From NCBI RefSeq assembly GCF_024539815.1, contig NZ_JAHHIU010000119.1, forward strand, positions 1-43,740: DNA of 43,740 nt, written 5' to 3'. The position numbers and the translations under genes are program-made. Below are positions 26,594 to 35,353 of this stretch, one piece after another. Each line of letters opens with the position of its first letter. The stretch's first letter is position 1. Origin of the DNA: Streptomyces hayashii (lineage in GTDB: Bacteria; Actinomycetota; Actinomycetes; Streptomycetales; Streptomycetaceae). The notes beneath the pieces were generated by a model that did not search any database, had not been told where the DNA came from, and saw only the letters and a list, made by a program, of their open reading frames with translations.

Positions 26594-27126
26594 CGGGTCC
26601 CCGTCGGGGCCGGCCCGGTGCCGATCTGGAGGAGCGCGGGTGCGGAGGGCGCGGTCCGTACGTCGACGGCGGTGACCTCCGGCGCGAAGCAGGCCAGGGC
26701 TGCCTGCGCGGCTTCCCGGGCGCTCGCGCCGGAGCCGCAGCCGCAGCCGCCGGCCTCCCGGGCGCGCAGGGTCAGGGCGCCGCTCTCCTCGTCGAAGTCC
26801 TCGACGTCCAGGGCGTGTTCGCGGACGCTGTCGAGGGCCCGGGCGATGCGGGTGTCGCGGTCCTCGGGGTGCAGGTCGTGCAGGACGAGGAGGCTCGCGA
26901 CGAGTTCGTCGCCGAGCAGGGGGGCGACGACGTCGCCCGGAGCGGCGGACAGCAGGTCCAGGACGCGGGCCAGACCGGACCCGTAGAAGTCCATGAGGGA
27001 GCGCACCAGTTCCTCGGCCGCCGCCGCGGCGGCCGGGTCGCTGCCGGCGAGCCGGTCCAGCACCTCCTCGACACGGCGCCCCGTCCGCTCCGCGTCGACG
27101 GGTCGCGCCGCCGTCGGGGCGCTCAT
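26590..27126 (-). CDS. NifU C-terminal-domain-like protein with altered cysteine motif
   Basis: 178 residues: a helical N-terminal region (EEVLDRLAGSDP ... RSLMDFYGSGLARVLDLL) and a C-terminal NifU-like domain. In NifU/Nfu scaffolds the cluster-binding motif is CxxC; here the equivalent place reads GGCGCGSGAS, giving CxC, with one more Cys in ALACFAP. It may deliver or hold an iron-sulfur cluster for the small subunit, or may have lost scaffold activity. It overlaps the large subunit stop (ATGA) and the next gene, so it is produced with the structural subunits. Confidence 0.8.
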   Translation of the reverse strand: MSAPTAARPVDAERTGRRVEEVLDRLAGSDPAAAAAAEELVRSLMDFYGSGLARVLDLLSAAPGDVVAPLLGDELVASLLVLHDLHPEDRDTRIARALDSVREHALDVEDFDEESGALTLRAREAGGCGCGSGASAREAAQAALACFAPEVTAVDVRTAPSAPALLQIGTGPAPTGTR

Positions 27127-28904
27127 CCGCCCAGTCCGCTCAGGCCGGTGGGCACGTGCATCGACTTCACCGTCTTGCCCCCGCCCACGTACATGTGGAC
27201 GCCGCAGGGCAGACAGGGGTCGAAGCTGCGGACGGCGCGCATGATGTCGATGCCCTTGAAGTTCTCCGGGGTGTTCTCCTCGAAGATCGGGGTGTTCTGC
27301 ACGGCGTCCTCGTAGGGGCCGGGGGTGCCGTAGGAGTCGCGGACGCTGGCGTTCCAGGGAGTGGGCGGGTACGGGTGGTAGTTGGCGATCTTGCCGTCCC
27401 GGATGACCATGTGGTGGGAGAGGACTCCGCGGACCGCCTCGGTGAAGCCGACGCCGATGCCCTCCTGCGGCACCTCGAACTTCTCCCAGGTCTGGGTGCG
27501 CCCGGCGCGGACCTCCTCCAGGCCCTTCTCGGCGCAGTGCAGGGCGACGGCGGCCGCGTACGCCTGGAAGTAGGTGCGCGCGCGGTTGCGTTCCAGCGCG
27601 TTGGACCACTTCGGGATCTTCCACTCGAAGGTGGTCTCCGGCTTGGTCATGGTGCGCGGCAGGTTGATGACCACGCTGTGCCCGGTGGCCTTGACGTAGC
27701 CGATGTCGACGAGCCCGGACAGGGCGGTGGACCACAGGCGGGCGATGGGGCCGCCGCCGGTGTCCAGGGCGAGGTGGTCCTTGCCGTCGAACCAGCGCGG
27801 GGACATGACCCAGCTGTACTTGTCGTCGAAGTCCCGCTTCTGCGGCGCGGGGATGGTGTGCTGGTTCCACGGGTGGCGCGGGTCCACCGGGTTGCCGAGC
27901 GGGTCGTGGGTGACGAACTGCTGCTGGCCCTGCCAGTCCTCGTAGTAGGAGCTGCCCAGCAGGATGCGGATGCCGAGATTGATCTCGGTGAGGTCGTTGG
28001 TGACCAGCTTGCCGTCGACGACGATGCCGGGCGTGACGAACATCCGCCGGCCCCAGTCCGTCATGTTGGCGTAGGTGAAGTCGCAGTACTCCGGGTCGTT
28101 GAGCGCGCCCCAGCAGCCGAGCAGGACGCGGCGGCGGCCCACCTCCTCGTAGCCGGGCAGCGCCTCGTAGAAGAAGTCGAACAGGTCGTCGTGCAGGGGC
28201 ACGACGCGCTTCATGAACTCGACGTAGCGCATCAGCCGGCTGAGGTAGTCGGTGAAGAGCTGCACGGAGGCGATGGTGCCGACGCCGCCCGGGTACAGGG
28301 TGGAGGGGTGCACATGGCGGCCCTCCATCAGGCAGAACATCTCGCGGGTGTAGCGGCTGACCTGGAGGGCCTCGCGGTAGAACTCCCCTTCCAGGGGGTT
28401 CAGCGAGCGCATGATGTCGGCGATGGTGCGGTAGCCGTGCTCGGCCGCGTGCGGGGCCTCGGTGCGCTCGGCGAGTTCGAGGACGCCGGGGTTGGTCTCC
28501 CGGACCATCTTCTCGCAGTAGTCGACCCCGACCAGGTTCTCCTGGAAGATGTTGTGGTCGAACATGTACTCCGCGGACTCGCCGAGGTTGATGATCCATT
28601 CGGCGAGGTGCGGGGGCTTCACGCCGTAGGCCATGTTCTGCGCGTACACCGAGCAGGTCGCGTGGTTGTCGCCGCAGATTCCGCAGATGCGGCTGGTGAT
28701 GAAGTGGGCGTCGCGCGGGTCCTTGCCGCGCATGAAGACGCTGTAGCCGCGGAAGACCGACGAGGTGCTGTAGCACTCCGCGACCCGCTTCTGCTTGAAG
28801 TCGATCTTCGTGTGGATGCCGAGGGAGCCCACGATCCGGGTGATCGGGTCCCAGGCCATCTCCACCAGGCCGCTGCCGTCGCCGGCCGCCTTCGTCGTTG
28901 CCAT
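27123..28904 (-). CDS. hhyL: [NiFe] hydrogenase large subunit, group 1h
   Basis: 593 residues carrying the Ni-Fe active site. Ligands are C74 and C77 (RICGICGDNHATCS) and C564 and C567 (DPCLPCGVH). The GDNHATC context and the DPCLPCGVHMY ending are characteristic of the actinobacterial high-affinity hydrogenases (Hhy/Huc). After H570, the usual processing point, 23 residues remain and would be removed by the operon's protease. I prefer ATG at 28904 because relatives begin close to MATTKAAGDGSG; an in-frame GTG at 28982 would add 26 residues and close the gap to the small subunit gene to 24 bases. Both starts have weak ribosome sites. Confidence 0.95.
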   Translation of the reverse strand: MATTKAAGDGSGLVEMAWDPITRIVGSLGIHTKIDFKQKRVAECYSTSSVFRGYSVFMRGKDPRDAHFITSRICGICGDNHATCSVYAQNMAYGVKPPHLAEWIINLGESAEYMFDHNIFQENLVGVDYCEKMVRETNPGVLELAERTEAPHAAEHGYRTIADIMRSLNPLEGEFYREALQVSRYTREMFCLMEGRHVHPSTLYPGGVGTIASVQLFTDYLSRLMRYVEFMKRVVPLHDDLFDFFYEALPGYEEVGRRRVLLGCWGALNDPEYCDFTYANMTDWGRRMFVTPGIVVDGKLVTNDLTEINLGIRILLGSSYYEDWQGQQQFVTHDPLGNPVDPRHPWNQHTIPAPQKRDFDDKYSWVMSPRWFDGKDHLALDTGGGPIARLWSTALSGLVDIGYVKATGHSVVINLPRTMTKPETTFEWKIPKWSNALERNRARTYFQAYAAAVALHCAEKGLEEVRAGRTQTWEKFEVPQEGIGVGFTEAVRGVLSHHMVIRDGKIANYHPYPPTPWNASVRDSYGTPGPYEDAVQNTPIFEENTPENFKGIDIMRAVRSFDPCLPCGVHMYVGGGKTVKSMHVPTGLSGLGG

Positions 28905-28994
28905 CGTCTTTGCCGTGCCCTTCGTTGCGCGGGGGGTTCGGTTGTGGGGTGCGCGAAGCAGAAGCGGGTCGGTCGTGGTCACGCGCGGGTCAGC

Positions 28995-29011
28995 GGTGAC
29001 GGGAGGTCACC
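28995..29011. other. Hairpin over the small-subunit stop codon
   Basis: GGTGAC and GTCACC with a 5-base loop overlap the hhyS stop codon. In the mRNA this could limit read-on or protect an end, adjusting subunit ratio. The effect is inferred. Confidence 0.35.
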
Positions 29012-30080
29012 AGGGCGGCCGGTAACCGGTGGTGATCTTCTCTCCGGTCCGGCGCCACCTGGGCTCCTTGTCCACCGTCTTCGCCGTGATCGAGCGCAGC
29101 TTGCGGACCACGGCTCCGTAGGCGCCGCTGGCCGTGCTGGAGACCTTGGCGCCGGGGGGCTCGTCCATGAACGGCATGAACTTGTCGGGGAAGCCGGGCA
29201 TGGTGCAGGCGATGCAGATGCCGCCGACGTTCGGGCAGCCGCCGATGCCGTTCATCCACCCGCGCTTGGGCACGTTGCACTTGACGACCGGACCCCAGCA
29301 GCCCAGCTTGACCAGGCACTTCGGGGAGTCGTACGACAGGGCGAACTCACCCTGCTCGTAGTAGCCCGCGCGGTCGCAGCCCTCGTGGACGGTGGCCCCG
29401 AACAGCCAGGTGGGCCGCAGCTTGTCGTCCAGCGGGATCATCGGGGCGGCGCCGGTCGCCTGGTAGAGCAGGTACGTGAGCGTCTCGGAGAAGTTGTCGG
29501 GCTGGATGGGGCAGCCGGGGACGCACACGATGGGGATGCCGGCGTGGGACTTCCAGTCCCAGCCGAGGTAGTCCGGCACGCCCATGGCGCCGGTGGGGTT
29601 GCCCGCCATGGCGTGGATGCCGCCGTAGGTGGCGCAGGTGCCGATCGCGACGACCGCCAGGGCCTTCGGGGCCAGCCGGTCGATCCACTCGCTGGTGGTG
29701 ATGGGCTGGCCGGTCTCGGGGTTGTCGCCGAACCCGCACCAGTAGCCCTCGGGCTTGATCGCCTCGTTGGGGATGGAGCCCTCGACGACCAGGACGAACG
29801 GGTCGATCTCGCCCCGCTCCCCTTTGAAGAACCACTCGATGAACGTGTCCGAGCCGCCGATGGGACCGCATTCGAAGTCGATGAGCGGCCAGTGGACCGC
29901 GATCTTCGGAAGTCCCGGCAGCACGCCGAGCACGATCTCCTCGATGCTCGGCTGCATGGCCGCCGTCAGCGCGACCGAGTCGCCGTCACAGCTCAGCCCC
30001 GCGTTGATCCAGAGAATGTGGATCGTGGGTGTCTCGTCGGCGGGCGCAGCGCCGACCGTCTTCGCCGTCGCCTCAGTCAT
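29007..30080 (-). CDS. hhyS: [NiFe] hydrogenase small subunit, group 1h
   Basis: 357 residues holding three iron-sulfur clusters. At the proximal cluster the usual CxxC reads SC31-D-G-D34-S, so Asp replaces one Cys ligand, as known for R. eutropha AHH and M. smegmatis Huc relatives, which are oxygen-insensitive and oxidise atmospheric H2. Further Cys motifs follow: IGTCATYGG, CVPGCPIQPDNF, HEGCDRAGYY, and CNVPKRGW ... CPNVGGICIAC. There is no Tat signal, so the enzyme stays on the cytoplasmic side. The ATG has AGGAGG 8 nt upstream, the best ribosome site in this part of the operon. Confidence 0.96.
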   Translation of the reverse strand: MTEATAKTVGAAPADETPTIHILWINAGLSCDGDSVALTAAMQPSIEEIVLGVLPGLPKIAVHWPLIDFECGPIGGSDTFIEWFFKGERGEIDPFVLVVEGSIPNEAIKPEGYWCGFGDNPETGQPITTSEWIDRLAPKALAVVAIGTCATYGGIHAMAGNPTGAMGVPDYLGWDWKSHAGIPIVCVPGCPIQPDNFSETLTYLLYQATGAAPMIPLDDKLRPTWLFGATVHEGCDRAGYYEQGEFALSYDSPKCLVKLGCWGPVVKCNVPKRGWMNGIGGCPNVGGICIACTMPGFPDKFMPFMDEPPGAKVSSTASGAYGAVVRKLRSITAKTVDKEPRWRRTGEKITTGYRPPW

Positions 30081-30181
30081 GGGACCGCCTCCTGGGGAGG
30101 TAAGGGATGAAAGCCTGCGTTTCGGCCGTCGAGTTCTTCGTAGCAGTCGTACGGCGGTGATGAGACGGCAGCGGGGGCCGT

Positions 30182-31924
30182 TCAGGTGACGTCGGCGGCA
30201 GTGGGGACCGGGCCGGTTCCCGCAACCGCGGCCGGACCGAGGTGCGGCGGGGTGCACGAGGGCCGCTCCTTGTGCACGAAGCCCCGGCGCAGTGCGTGAT
30301 ACGGCGCGTCGGGATCGTCGAAGGTGCGGCGCATCCGGGTGAGCTCCCGCTCCCGGAAGCCGGCCAGCGGGGTCGCGCCCTGGAGCCGGTCCAGCTCCGT
30401 CTTCTTGGCGGCGATCCGTGACGCGGTCCCCGGCAGCGCCGCCAGCCGCGCGGCCAGGCCCCCCACCTCCCGCGCGAACGCGCCGGGACCGCAGTCGACC
30501 ACGCGGTCGACGAGCCCGAGGCGCAGCGCGCCCGCCGAGCTCACCGGCAGGGCGTCGCGCATGAGCCGCTCGGCCGTCTCGGGGCCCACCCTGCGCGGCA
30601 GCGTGCGGGTCCAGTACTCCGAGCCGTACAGGCCCATCAGGCGGTAGTGCGGGTTCAGCACGGCGCCCGAGCGGCACCACACCTCGTCGGCCGCCAGGGC
30701 CAGCATGACGCCGCCCGCCGCGGCGTTGCCCGCGACCGCCGAGACCACCAGCCGGTCGGTCGTCGTCAGGACCGCCTCGACCAGGTCGTCGATGGCGTTG
30801 ATGTTGGCCCAGGACTCGGCGGCCGGGTCGTCGGCCGCCTCGATGACGTTGAGGTGGATCCCGTTGGAGAAGAAGTCCCGTTCGCCGCCCAGCACCAGCA
30901 CCGACGTGGGGCGCGCGCACGCCTCCCGGTAGGCGTCGAGCAGCCGCCGGCACTGCTCGGTGCTCATGGCGCCGCCGGGGAAGGAGAACGACAGGAAGCC
31001 CGCGTTCGCGCCCTCCCGGTAGCGGATGTCGGTCCAGGTGCGGAGGGGTGTGCCGGACGACGGGGGCGCGGCCTTCTCGGGCAGCGGGGGCAGCCGGTCG
31101 CCCAGGGCGCGCACGGCGGGCAGTTTGAAGGTGGGCGGCTGCCCGGGCCCGCGCCGGGGCCGCAGTTCGGGGATCCACACCGCGCCGTCCCGGGTGGCCC
31201 GGCAGATCGCCCCGGCCCTGGTCGCCAGCAGCTCGCCGGGCCGGCCGCGCAGCACGCCCTCGGGGTGACCGCCGTGCAGGTACCACTCGCCCCCGAGCAG
31301 CGTGTCCAGCACTCCCGGCTGCGAGTCCGCCGCCCTCAGCTTGCGCAGCACGGTCCGCGTGGAGTCCTCGGCCCAGTCGATCCGCCGCACGCTCTGGTCG
31401 AGGTACGGACGCGGGCGCAGGCGCGCGTCGGCCGCGCATGGCGTGTCCTGCCTGCGCGGAATGTGGGCGCCCCCGGCGAAGCGCTCCACCGCGAGCAGCA
31501 CGGCCGTGAGTGCGGCGTCGGCGATCTCGCCCCGGTACAGCTCGCTCTTGGACGCCTCGGGAAGCCGGCAGGGCGCCTCGGCCCACACGTCACCGGCGTC
31601 CATCTCCTCGTCGGCCTGCAGGACGGTGACGCCCCACTGGTCGATGCCCTCGTGGATCGCCCAGTCCAGGGAGGACGGTCCGCGGTCGCCCACGGGGCCC
31701 GGATGGACGATGAAGCAGGGGTACGCCGACCAGATCTCCTCGGGGATCGCCGACTTCAGCATCGGCGCCACGACGAGTTGCGGCGCATGCCGCCGCACGG
31801 CGTCCGGCAGCGAGCCGCCCGGCAGGGCGAGCTCCACCGCCACCCGGTGGCCGCGGTCGCGCAGTTCGGCGTGGACGCGCTGGGTCAGGCTGTTGAACGC
31901 GCTGGCCAGGATCAGGATGTGCAC
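30182..31924 (-). CDS. hypX: Hydrogenase maturation protein HypX (aerobic CO-ligand synthesis)
   Basis: 580 residues. The N-terminal half resembles formyl-tetrahydrofolate transferases (ILILASAFNSLTQR, FIVHPGPVGDRGPSSLDWAI) and the C-terminal half an enoyl-CoA hydratase fold (SVLVLGGERDFFSNGIHLN, AVAGNAAAGG). Known HypX moves a formyl group from N10-formyl-THF to CoA and releases CO, which becomes the active-site CO ligand when air is present. GTG at 31924 has GGAGG 6 nt upstream; longer versions lack support. It is followed by the small-subunit gene after 101 non-coding bases. Confidence 0.92.
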   Translation of the reverse strand: MHILILASAFNSLTQRVHAELRDRGHRVAVELALPGGSLPDAVRRHAPQLVVAPMLKSAIPEEIWSAYPCFIVHPGPVGDRGPSSLDWAIHEGIDQWGVTVLQADEEMDAGDVWAEAPCRLPEASKSELYRGEIADAALTAVLLAVERFAGGAHIPRRQDTPCAADARLRPRPYLDQSVRRIDWAEDSTRTVLRKLRAADSQPGVLDTLLGGEWYLHGGHPEGVLRGRPGELLATRAGAICRATRDGAVWIPELRPRRGPGQPPTFKLPAVRALGDRLPPLPEKAAPPSSGTPLRTWTDIRYREGANAGFLSFSFPGGAMSTEQCRRLLDAYREACARPTSVLVLGGERDFFSNGIHLNVIEAADDPAAESWANINAIDDLVEAVLTTTDRLVVSAVAGNAAAGGVMLALAADEVWCRSGAVLNPHYRLMGLYGSEYWTRTLPRRVGPETAERLMRDALPVSSAGALRLGLVDRVVDCGPGAFAREVGGLAARLAALPGTASRIAAKKTELDRLQGATPLAGFRERELTRMRRTFDDPDAPYHALRRGFVHKERPSCTPPHLGPAAVAGTGPVPTAADVT

Positions 31925-32085
31925 GGCTGCCTCCGGGCGGACGAACGGCAGGCAGCGATGGCCGCCGACCCGATCCTCGGCCACGGGGGACCGCCACCCC
32001 CGGCGGCAGGCGGCACGGTCATCCGAAAGCGGGCCCCGCTCCGCCGTCCGGCCTCACCGGCCGCCGGGTCGGCGGTTCCCGGCGG

Positions 32086-32343
32086 TCACCTTCGTCGCAG
32101 GCCGCTGGTGACGCGCTCCCACGGGGAGCGGGTGGCGCCGAAATGGGTCTCGTGCGCCCAGATGTGGGTGCAGGAGCGGCACTGGAGGTGGAGCAGGCTG
32201 CCGACGTGGGAGAGCAGGTAGCGCCAGTGCTCGGAGCAGGTGCGTCCCTGCTCGCATGTCGCGCACCCGCGACGGTCGTCGCAGTTCGGGCAGGGCACCC
32301 AGGCGCGGCGCCCGATGTCCGCCTGCGGGTCAAGCGGCAGCAT
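32086..32343 (-). CDS. Small zinc-ribbon protein
   Basis: 85 residues with nine potential metal ligands: C18/C21, C27/C30, C36/H39 and C55/C58/H60, in CPNC, CATC, RTCSEHW and CRSCTH. It probably binds one or two zinc ions. No DNA-binding domain can be named. GAGGAG lies 7 nt before the ATG, which overlaps the end of the upstream gene by 14 bases. A 161-base gap separates it from hypX. A regulatory or assembly role in the hydrogenase operon is inferred only from position. Confidence 0.75.
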   Translation of the reverse strand: MLPLDPQADIGRRAWVPCPNCDDRRGCATCEQGRTCSEHWRYLLSHVGSLLHLQCRSCTHIWAHETHFGATRSPWERVTSGLRRR

Positions 32344-32644
32344 GGCCGTCTCCTCGCCGGGGAAGCACACCGGCCGAGACCAGCTCGTCGTACACGCGCT
32401 GCTGCTCGGCGCTGAGGCCGGAGTACAGCAGCCCGTAGGCCGCCTCCTCGCCGCGCAGTGCGGCCACGGGGTCCCAGTCGGGGCCGAGGGCGTCCAGGAC
32501 GTGGGCGCGGCGGAGCATCTCGTGCGCGCCGAGGTCGACGACCAGGTCGGCCGTCGGCTGGGCGTCGGGCCGGCCCGCCGCGGGACTGCCCGCCGCGGCG
32601 GATTCGTCCGGGTCGCCGGGAAAGGCGCGGTCATGGGTGGACAT
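32330..32644 (-). CDS. Short DUF6400-like protein, first gene of the hydrogenase operon
   Basis: 104 residues: an acidic/Ala-rich N-terminal third, then VVDLGAHEMLRRAHVLDALG, WDPVAALRGEEAAYGLLYSG and LSAEQQRVYDELVSAGVLP. This is a compact helical domain that I associate from memory with DUF6400 of streptomycetes; the function is unknown. The ATG has no Shine-Dalgarno sequence but lies 7 bases after a good -10 box, suggesting a leaderless mRNA. The next gene overlaps it. Confidence 0.72.
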   Translation of the reverse strand: MSTHDRAFPGDPDESAAAGSPAAGRPDAQPTADLVVDLGAHEMLRRAHVLDALGPDWDPVAALRGEEAAYGLLYSGLSAEQQRVYDELVSAGVLPRRGDGHAAA

Positions 32645-32651
32645 GCGACCG

Positions 32652-32681
32652 AACGTAGGGAAACGGTCCTCGCCCGGGCAA
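32652..32681 (-). promoter_or_regulatory. Promoter of the hydrogenase operon (candidate)
   Basis: On the minus strand, TTGCCC (-35), an 18-bp spacer and TACGTT (-10) end exactly 7 bases before the ATG of the first gene. Transcription would begin at or next to the start codon. Confidence 0.5.
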
Positions 32682-32909
32682 GAGCAGGTGGGAGACGTCA
32701 CAGCGGGCACGTCCGCGGGCGGGCCGGGCGGCCCCAGGGGCCCCGAGTGCCTGTTTTCTCCTCGTGTGCGCCAATTGACCGGCAATGCCGGCCCGTTGGC
32801 GCGGCCCTTGGTCACCGCCCGTGCACGCAGCGAGTTTTCGCTTCCGCCCCACAGGGAGTCGTGTGAGACTGACGTCCACTGTCCGCACCGTCCCCCACGA
32901 AAGTGCGCC

Positions 32910-33578
32910 GTGCGCTCTCTCCCACTGCCGCTCGCCCTCACCGCGCGTCTGTCCCCCGTGGCCGTGCTCGCCTGCGCGGGCTGGGCGCTGACGTCCGGAC
33001 CGCTGACCGCCACGCAGGACACCGCGGCCAAGGACACGCAGAAGACCCAGTCCGAGAAGGCCTCCGGGCCGTCCACGACGGCCGTGTCCAAGACGTACGG
33101 CGCCGCGCCGGCCCCCTGCGCCGGCGTGGCGGCGAAGACGATCACGGCGCTGGTGCCGGGCGCCAAGCCGGCCGGCAAGGAGATCCCGTCCACGGACACC
33201 GGTCTGCGCCGCACCTGCTCGTGGAACGCGCTCAAGGGGTACGACTACCGCTGGCTCGACATCTCCTTCGAGATCATGGACTCCGACGAGGCGGCGCGGA
33301 GCTCGTACCAGGAGCGCATCAAGGAGAAGAGCGGCGGCGGGGCGGTGCCGGGGCTCGGGAACGCGGCCTACTCCGTGGTCAACCTGACGACGGAGGACAA
33401 GCAGCAGACCCGTGAGGGCGTCGTCGTCGCCCAGGTGTCCAACGCGTTGGTCGTCGTCAACTACAACGGCAGCGACTTCGAGTCCAAGAAGGCGCCCGCC
33501 ACCGACGAGATCAACAAGGGTGCGATCCGGGCGGCCAAGGAAGCGGTGGCCGCCCTGCAGAACGGGCCCAGGAGCTGA
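32910..33578 (+). CDS. DUF3558-like exported protein, probable lipoprotein
   Basis: 222 residues. The N-terminus is a signal sequence ending in VLAC22AG, a lipobox-like site with a less usual Leu at -2. A Thr/Ser/Lys-rich linker follows, then a globular domain with paired Cys (APCAGVAAKTITALV and RRTCSWNAL) typical of DUF3558 streptomycete lipoproteins. The function is unknown. GTG at 32910 is the only reasonable start, but its ribosome site is weak. It is transcribed divergently from the hydrogenase operon and ends in a strong terminator. Confidence 0.8.
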   Translation: MRSLPLPLALTARLSPVAVLACAGWALTSGPLTATQDTAAKDTQKTQSEKASGPSTTAVSKTYGAAPAPCAGVAAKTITALVPGAKPAGKEIPSTDTGLRRTCSWNALKGYDYRWLDISFEIMDSDEAARSSYQERIKEKSGGGAVPGLGNAAYSVVNLTTEDKQQTREGVVVAQVSNALVVVNYNGSDFESKKAPATDEINKGAIRAAKEAVAALQNGPRS

Positions 33579-33612
33579 GCCGACCGCGGGCGACGGCGCG
33601 ACCGGCACGCAG

Positions 33613-33648
33613 CGGCCGCAGGAGCGTGAGCGCTCCTGCGGCCGTTTT
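33613..33648 (+). terminator. Strong rho-independent terminator
   Basis: A 14-bp perfect stem (CGGCCGCAGGAGCG and complement) with a TGAG loop is followed by TTTT. It ends the DUF3558-like transcript and, lying just past the stop of the convergent permease gene, may also act on that strand. Confidence 0.9.
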
Positions 33649-33665
33649 CCGTGGCGCGTGCGGCG

Positions 33666-35201
<1,536 letters not shown>

Positions 35202-35255
35202 GGGCAGGCCAATCAAACGAGGGGCGGATCCGGAAAGGCCGTGCGGGGTCTCCGG

Positions 35256-35307
35256 TCCCCTCCTCCGGGGAGGTGGAGGAGGGGAGAACTGGAGTGGGGG
35301 GTTGGGG
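35256..35307. other. Hairpin and G-run tract between LLM oxidoreductase and permease genes
   Basis: TCCCCTCCTCC (35256-35266) pairs perfectly with GGAGGAGGGGA (35275-35285). The plus strand from 35267 to 35307 is almost all purine, with four G-runs of four or more (35267, 35281, 35296, 35304), a possible G-quadruplex in the template strand for the permease. Confidence 0.6.
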
Positions 35308-35353
35308 AGTTGCTCCTGAAGGCGAGCGGGCGGGCCCCTGGGGACGGGCCGGG

